From positions 37,355,250-37,419,249 of the forward strand of contig OY783192.1 in assembly GCA_963678675.1 (NCBI GenBank): a stretch of 64,000 nt of DNA. The letters are read 5' to 3'. Of this stretch, positions 58,557 to 64,000 are shown piece by piece. The stretch is from Xiphydria camelus (lineage: Eukaryota > Arthropoda > Insecta > Hymenoptera > Xiphydriidae). The translations under genes and the position numbers were made by a program. The notes under the pieces are model-generated. The model was not told the origin of the DNA, did no database searches, and saw nothing but the letters and a program-made list of their open reading frames with translations. The first letter of the stretch is position 1. Each line of letters begins with the position of its first letter.

Positions 58557-59904
58557 ATGAGCATTCCATGCAATATATGTAGTGAATTGCTACAAGCATC
58601 CGACGACGCGTTTGCCACACCATGTGGCCATTTATTTCACTTTTCCTGCATCACACGGTGGCTTCTGGGGTAAATATTACATTGGTTTCCATTTCTCGCA
58701 CAAGAATAACAAACCCATCGTGCAGTTTGAATCTCCCATGGTCCATTTCATCAGTTTGATATTGTATGCTTTGGAAGAAAGAAAATAATTTACATCTCTG
58801 TACAGATCTAGTACTTGTCCATACTGTCGAAAGAATGTCACTCAAAGCGACCTCCACCCTATCTATTTACGTATCTCAGACGACATTGTCAAAAAGGACT
58901 CTACAGCTTTGCAACACAGAATCGACAGTCTGCTGTTTGAAATATGTGTAAAATATAAGGAGATACGACGCCTGATAAGGAAATTGCGTTTCTTTAAGAA
59001 GAAGGGTTTGAAGGTCTATTTACTGAGGGGGCAAGTCAATCTTGCAAAGAAAAGGCTTGTGGATTTGAAAAAGTAAGTATGCGATTTATGAGAAGGTGCT
59101 ATTCACTAACTTCCCTAATCTAACGGCGAATAATTGTAACGAAGCTACAGAGTGACGAGATTGAGACACTGTATTATGTGTTTGCCGTTTTAGTACCAAA
59201 ATACTGCTATTGTCGCCCCAAAGCAAAGTGAACAAAATGATACGAGACGAGAAAGATTCCGCGAGTCTGGCGACGTACGTCGCCATATTGAAGAAATAAG
59301 GCTTACTTTGAATCTCGCAAATAAATGATTAAAAGCAGAAAGCTAAGCTATCTCATCTTTTACTTTGCAGACAGCTGTGTAGCAGCATGGATCGGAATAC
59401 GAAAAATCGCAACGTGATAGTTAGTGTCCAAGGGGAACTCAATACAGAGCGTCACAAGAACGCGTGTGTGCATCTAAAATTGATGTAAGTTATTTATCCA
59501 ACTTGAAAATATCTATCTTTTTGAAAATATGGCAATTCCTTTCCGACTTTCATTTCCTATATTCTCGTTTTTATATCTAATACTTTATCTTACCAATGAG
59601 GTGATATTGCCAACGAGCTTGTGAATAAAAATAAATGACATTTGTATATGTTAGAGACTCGCAGAAGGAACTAGCCAGTTGTAAAAGTCGGACTGTAGAG
59701 CTAGAAAAAGAATTCGAAAGGCTCACGACGAAATTGCACGGAGGAGCAATATCCACGGCAGCTCCCCTCAAAGGACTCCCGCACAGCGTCAGTCACAATC
59801 TGCACTGCCCGGTCAATCAACTCGGGAGTGCCGTACCTCCTCGGAAAAGAAAGTATCTTCGGCTCCAGGTCTTCCAGGAAAATTACCCACCAATCTTTGA
59901 TTAG
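58557..59904 (+). CDS. TRAIP/no-poles-like RING E3 ligase, copy 2, chimeric C-terminus
   Basis: Exons 58557-58669, 58806-59072, 59371-59484 and 59655-59904 sum to 744 nt (247 aa) with all phases matching. The RING (C5, C8, C23, H25, H28, C31, C42, C45) is intact: CNICSELL, CGHLFHFSC, CPYC. A basic coiled-coil-like region follows (RRLIRKLRFFKKKG). There is no premature stop. From about residue 201 the frame enters antisense LINE sequence created by a deletion, and ends after 47 LINE-derived residues that include PPRKRKYLRLQ, a possible nuclear localisation signal. The 5' UTR exon probably ends at the GTAAG donor near 58481. The original downstream exon (59967-60258) has stops. RING ligases of this type ubiquitinate substrates during replication stress; activity here is inferred only from the RING. 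Confidence 0.72.
59759..59898 (-). mobile_element. Residual 5' end of the LINE in copy 2
   Basis: Starts at AGCTCCCCTCAAAGGACTCC and ends at the target site GATTAGGTAAT (59899-59909), nearly identical to 49961-50099. It shows the LINE was present before the duplication or was copied with it. Confidence 0.85.
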
Positions 59905-59966
59905 GTAATTGTTTGAAATACTTTGACGTAAATGAATAGCATTTTTTAAGTCAACGTCATTCGCAG

Positions 59967-60258
59967 GTTGTTGAAGAAAATTGCTCCCAAAGACAACAGA
60001 GTTATAACGTTTAGTCCGGTGAATTAAACCAACTTTCTTAAACAGCTACAGATTAAGATGCAATTAGAAATGCTCTTGGAAAGTGCACCCCAGGATCAAT
60101 AAAGTCATATAGAATCAGGATGTCACATGATTACAGACGAGAATAAAATGGGTACGCGTTTTAACGTAAAATCATTGTTTCCCGCAGTATTAAAAGAGCA
60201 CTCGCAAAAGTGGCCAGTCGTGGGTTTTCAAAAAATAGTTAACAAAGCTACTAAATAA
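59967..60258 (+). pseudogene. Decayed downstream exon in copy 2
   Basis: Matches 50166-50459. The acceptor CGCAG is intact, but in the frame used in copy 1 there are TAA stops after FSPVN and after SAPQDQ. Not translatable. Confidence 0.6.
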
Positions 60259-60387
60259 TGGAAAGTATCGATCTTATACTTTCAGATATACTGTGCAGAT
60301 ACGTTAATAACGCAATAAATGTATACCATATTTTAATATAATCAAATTCTGTGATTTTCTTTATATCTTTATCAAATCTTACCGCAA

Positions 60388-60525
60388 TTAATCATAGTCT
60401 ATGGTGAAGTCATACTCCTTCCACATTTCCGCCAATTCCATCACCTTGCTCCTTTGCTGATCAAAATTTTTTCGTGGTTTGCGCGAGAGATTGTGATCCA
60501 AGTTCAGCATCTCGCCAATAATTTC
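60388..60525 (-). CDS. Terminal exon of an unidentified minus-strand gene
   Basis: 46 codons from EIIGEMLNLDHNLSRKPRKN to the end DFTIDYD and a TAA at 60388, starting just after an AG at 60526-60527. The sequence is protein-like and Lys/Glu-rich. A second protein-like stretch upstream (60671 to about 60755, TETCDSETERDLEK) ends at a GT but in a phase that does not join this exon. Family unknown. Confidence 0.45.
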   Translation of the reverse strand, partial: EIIGEMLNLDHNLSRKPRKNFDQQRSKVMELAEMWKEYDFTIDYD

Positions 60526-61143
60526 CTAAATGATTGACATTTAAGCACATTTCACTCTTTGTGAAATGCGCAGATCTGAGGATATTTGGTGAGGATCTTC
60601 TTTATAATTCAATTGCAGCATTATTTTCGATTCGAGCACTTCGTGAGACTTTGTTAGAATAAAAATAAACCTGCATTTTGGTAAAGGTATACAAGTCTTC
60701 TCCAAATCACGTTCTGTTTCCGAGTCGCACGTTTCAGTTAAGATCAGGCAGGTTTTCAAAAGGTTCTCGGTATAAATGTAGAATCGATATCAAAGCTATG
60801 TAGGACAAAAAGACAATTTCACCAAACAATTCATCGGCATACGAAGTACCACTTTATTTCGTTAGCTCGATGCGATAATACAATATTATTATTATATCGT
60901 ATAAACAAAATTTATGAATACTCTTATAATAAAAACTATATACAATGCAAATGTACGAAACGCGTGATTTATTTTCATCAGAGGTAGATCAAACTGTTGA
61001 AAAACTGAAAAATACGTTTGCTAAAAACAGCGTGTTACTCGTTTTTTTTCTTTCTTCGGTAGTCTGAATATAAAGTATCTTCGATTTTTTAAAAAAGATC
61101 TTCCCGACAGTTCGCGACGGAGGGTCAAATGTAGCTGTGCGTT
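60526..61143. other. 3' UTR of POLDIP2 and AT-rich spacer
   Basis: AATAAA signals on minus lie at 60968 and near 60852. A short protein-like stretch at 60671-60755 (minus) is noted under the 60388-60525 exon. Nothing else is supported. Confidence 0.4.
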
Positions 61144-62658
61144 TTACGCTTCCGGATTTGGTATCTGCGACTCGTCCATTTTCGACTCCAATGAAAACGG
61201 AGGTATTCTGCAGTCGAACGCGTAGCCGTCTTGTCGCTCCATTCTGAAGGTGCCCCTGCAAGCGTGAAATGTAGAATCGTGTACGATCACGGTCAAGGAT
61301 TGCGTTCGAAGGAGAACAAATTTTCATTCGCTCACCACATGTGACCGCTGGGAGCTTGCAAGCTAACGTGACTGCTGTATTGAAACGCCGGATGAATTTT
61401 CGACAATACTGGTTCCTGTCCCACGACTCCACGACCTCTCACGGTTTCCAATGTACCGGACAAGCTGAATATCCTCCAGTGCCTCTCGCGTATTTGTACA
61501 CTTATGTCGCCCAAGTTTTCCAACCGGATGCAGTAACGCCACTGAAAGAACACCGCGAATCATCGATACGTGGAGAGAGGAGCTAAACGATCTCGGCAAG
61601 AACGATAACCGCGCATTCTTACCCAATAAACGGATGTAGTCTGACTTTCTCTGCATCCCATGTAGAACGGGATGACGGTCACTCTGATGTTCTCGGTAGT
61701 TTCTTTGTGCACGTCCGAGAGTTCGAGCCACGGATGATTCTTCTTTTGCCAGGCCTTCAGAGTCTCCTGCGCGACGTACGGCGGATCCTTGTTCGGATCG
61801 TAGACCAAAAATTTGTCGAACAGCTCGTGTTGCAGTGCGGTTTTCTCGTTCGTCGAGTAGGGTAGGATGTCCTCGTGCGCGGCGTAGTCCAGTCCTGGGA
61901 TGGCGTAGAGACTGCGACTGCTTTCGTGATTGCCCAGGAAGGTCACCGCTTCCGTTTGGGCTCGCTTTAAGGAGAGGAGTTTTGTAATAAAGGGTAAAGG
62001 GTCGAGTTAAAATTCAGACCGCTCGAGGGGAGACTTACTATATATGGACAATCCCGTTGGTCGATCAAAACCTGATAGAATGTGTGAGTTCTCCCTTTAA
62101 CTTCCTTCCCTACACTGTTGACATTGCTTTCATCATTCCTGACAAGTTAAAAATATCGTATACACGACTGCGTTTTGCAAGTATCTACTATTACTTCGGC
62201 GGACGTTAATAGCGTCATATTTTCAATGCTTTCAATCGGTTCTGTCGTACGATATCTTCAAGTAATTTCTACATCGGTGCTTCTATCGAATGACGTACTC
62301 GTTCTTTTTATTCGGCATATCCCTGTCGTACACTCTCGCCATCCAAGGAAACAGGACGACGCCGCGATATCCGAATACCCTGTGAAGTATCAACTGTCCG
62401 GTCTCGTATTTCCCTTGTAATTTCGGTGTTTCCAATTTACCAACTTCCGACAGTCTGAAACCGACGCTTGAGTCCGATTAATCGCGAAGGCATATCTGGT
62501 GGAGTCGGCGACGAGAACACAGGTTATGTGTCGCGTGTATTTACGTAATAAGAAAAGTACCTCATATACTTGGCATTCTGTATTGCGAAGAGCGTCTTCG
62601 AGGTCTGGAGAAGCGAATTTCGTAAATTTCTCGGAAAAATGCCACGCGTGAGTCCCAT
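61144..62658 (-). CDS. POLDIP2: Polymerase delta-interacting protein 2
   Basis: Six exons on minus: 62570-62658, 62299-62454, 62039-62138, 61623-61964, 61336-61541 and 61144-61255. They total 1005 nt and 334 aa, all in phase. POLDIP2 is a mainly mitochondrial/nuclear protein that binds DNA polymerase subunits and PCNA and modulates metabolism and redox control. Residues 1-30 (MGLTRGIFPRNLRNSLL) look like a mitochondrial presequence. The YccV/HspQ-like domain follows (GKYETGQLILHRVFGYRGVV, KGRTHTFYQVLIDQRDCPY), then the linker VTFLGNHESSRSLYAIPGLD. The C-terminal ApaG (DUF525) domain spans about residues 195-325 (RVTVIPFYMGCRES, RERHWRIFSLSGTLETVRG, YSSHVSLQAPSGHMWGTFRM). AATAAA on minus at 60968-60973 is a likely polyA signal. 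Head-to-head with RpLP2. Confidence 0.95.
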
Positions 62659-63401
62659 GATTAACTATACGAAAGAACCGTGTTGTTGGGAGTTTTTTAT
62701 TTTGAGAACGGCAAAATTGGGTCACGTGATTTTCATTGACGTTTCGACGAAACTTGCGGAAGTTCGCAACGTCGCCACGGTCGACGAGCCGAAAAACCAC
62801 TAGGGGCCCCGTCCATTTTGTTTCGGTCGTTGAAACAGGTTGACGTTGCTTATAGCGTTTCCCACGTTTCGTGTCGTCAAAGACTTAAAAGTAAGTGAAA
62901 GATAAGTTGCCGAGAAAGTATTTGAAAAATATTATCGACATTGCATTCTATCGTTATAACGCGTAACAAATTGATACTTAAAATAGTAGGATCGACCCGA
63001 ATTTTCGAAGATGCTCGTGGATTCAGAATGTTCTGTTGAATTTGTTTACATGCCGCCTGCCCGGGCGTTTGGCAATTGTTCCTCGATCGATAATGATTAA
63101 CCAACTATTATGGTTCACTTTTGTAACAGTTTGATAGTCGAGATCTGTATTGACCAGTTATAAGTTTGTTATAATGTTGAGATTTTCCTTTGACGTTAAC
63201 CTCGAATTTTTTACATGCGAGCTATTTTACTCCTGTTTTTCATAATACATAGCAAATCAGAAAATGATGATTTAACTTATACCATCTTTCGCCTGATTGG
63301 CAGTGATGATTTATTTTCCTACTGACTGTAATTTAAGTTGCTTTTAAAAAATCTGTAAGCTTCTAAGAGCGTTGTACTTTAATTATACATTTCTTTTAAG
63401 A
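62659..63401. promoter_or_regulatory. Bidirectional promoter region POLDIP2/RpLP2
   Basis: Start codons on opposite strands are 743 bp apart. The RpLP2 ATG is preceded by TTTCTTTTAAG at 63390-63400, which looks like a splice acceptor, so a non-coding first exon and intron of RpLP2 should lie in this interval. No TATA box is obvious. Confidence 0.5.
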
Positions 63402-64000
63402 ATGCGTTACGTGGCCGCTTATCTCTTGGCTGTACTGGGTGGCAAACTTTCCCCCAACCAGACAGACATCGAAAAAATCCTCTCCTCTGTTGGAATCGAA
63501 GCAGATGCCGAGAAACTCAAGAAGGTTATTTCCGAGCTCAACGGAAAGTCCATCGACGACTTGATCGCACAGGGTAAGTTGGACCTGGAATTCCTATTTT
63601 TGACTAAATTCAGGACTCCAACTTAACGTTTCACTTTTTCATTTTCAGGACGCGAAAAATTGTCCTCCATGCCAGTTGGCGGTGCTGCTGCTCCAGCTGC
63701 GGCAGCTGGTGCCGGAACTGCTGCCCCAGCCGAGGAAAAGAAGGGTAAATTTGGTTTTTATTTAATGAATGTGATACAAAAATGCAGCAGGTCTATCGAC
63801 TGCTATTTATCGTATAGTTAAAGTAGACTTTACATGATGATTTCATTTCACCATCTTTCGACTGACACGATGTGCTGTTAATTTTTATATCTGAGATTAC
63901 AGAGAGCTTTGAAAATTTTTTCTTTACTGATGCAGCAAATGTTAATGCGCCCAAATTGATTTACAATTTAACAGAGGAAAAGAAACCAGCAAAGGAGGAG
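63402..64000 (+). CDS. RpLP2: 60S acidic ribosomal protein P2 (partial, runs off window)
   Basis: Exons 63402-63573, 63649-63744 and 63975 to the window end are in phase. The product starts [20 protein letters not shown], the classic P2 N-terminal dimerisation domain (with [14 protein letters not shown] and [20 protein letters not shown]). The Ala-rich hinge ([20 protein letters not shown]) and the start of the acidic Lys/Glu tail follow. P2 forms heterodimers with P1 on P0 in the ribosomal stalk and recruits elongation factors. The final conserved GFGLFD-type end is beyond the window. The start ATG follows a likely acceptor. Confidence 0.97.
63831..63897 (+). ncRNA. Candidate box C/D snoRNA in RpLP2 intron 2
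   Basis: The intron 63745-63974 contains ATGATGA (C box, 63834-63840), CTGA (D' box, 63862-63865), a GATGTG C'-like box just after it, and CTGA (D box, 63891-63894). C-to-D spacing is about 60 nt. Ribosomal-protein introns are the usual hosts. Guide candidates precede each D box (TTTCACCATCTTTCGA; TGTTAATTTTTATAT). No convincing terminal stem was found, so it could be chance. Confidence 0.35.

Larger units (their letters stand above)
58475..60522. repeat. Segmental duplication, copy 2 (partner 46402-50735)
   Basis: Aligns with 46402-50735 except for a deletion of about 2.37 kb that removes most of the LINE and the end of the fourth RING-gene exon. The edges lie inside minus-strand exons (58376-58497 and 60388-60525) that are more complete here, so this is probably the ancestral position. 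Confidence 0.82.

Overview
The window looks like nuclear DNA of an insect, most probably a hymenopteran such as an ant, bee or wasp. The evidence is spliced genes with short GT-AG introns, arthropod-type proteins (UNC93-like transporter, mitochondrial proline dehydrogenase, bleomycin hydrolase, POLDIP2, acidic ribosomal protein P2), and many short TIR/foldback elements of Tc1/mariner, piggyBac and other types. The order is an inference; no marker here fixes the species. No tRNA, rRNA or CRISPR was seen.

Layout. 1-0.9 kb: a TIR element and an AT-rich tandem array. 0.97-5.73 kb (+): a six-exon UNC93-like membrane protein. 5.7-11.7 kb: non-coding space between two convergent genes. 11.66-34.72 kb (-): a complete 12-exon proline dehydrogenase gene. 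Its mitochondrial presequence exon is separated from the catalytic exons by a 16.7 kb intron full of MITEs and local duplications. 36.34-37.18 kb (+): a conserved three-exon gene of unknown function. 38.91-42.08 kb (-): a complete bleomycin hydrolase gene. 42.8-46.25 kb: a run of DNA transposons, including a THAP-domain element with another element nested inside it and a 1.4 kb palindrome. 46.4-50.7 and 58.5-60.5 kb: two copies of a segmental duplication carrying a TRAIP/no-poles-like RING E3 ligase gene. 51.3-57.7 kb, between the copies: a dense cluster of at least nine different foldback elements, an unidentified small gene or remnant, and a decayed ESCO/eco cohesin acetyltransferase. 61.14-62.66 kb (-): a complete POLDIP2 gene, head-to-head with RpLP2 (63.40 kb to the window end, +), whose second intron holds a candidate C/D snoRNA.

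The core single-copy genes (UNC93-like, PRODH, BLMH, POLDIP2, RpLP2) have exons whose lengths and phases sum to open frames, so their models are strong. They are ordinary housekeeping or metabolic genes and show no sign of working as one pathway. The unusual part is 42-61 kb. There a Jockey-like LINE inserted at the splice donor of a RING gene and left an 11-bp target duplication; the locus was then duplicated; the copies decayed differently. One copy now reads in frame into antisense LINE sequence, giving a predicted 247-aa chimeric RING protein. The other reads into the LINE's (TTA)n tail, giving a poly-tyrosine end. I did not find an obviously new enzymatic or defence system. The chimeric RING protein, the foldback cluster and the intronic snoRNA candidate are the best leads.
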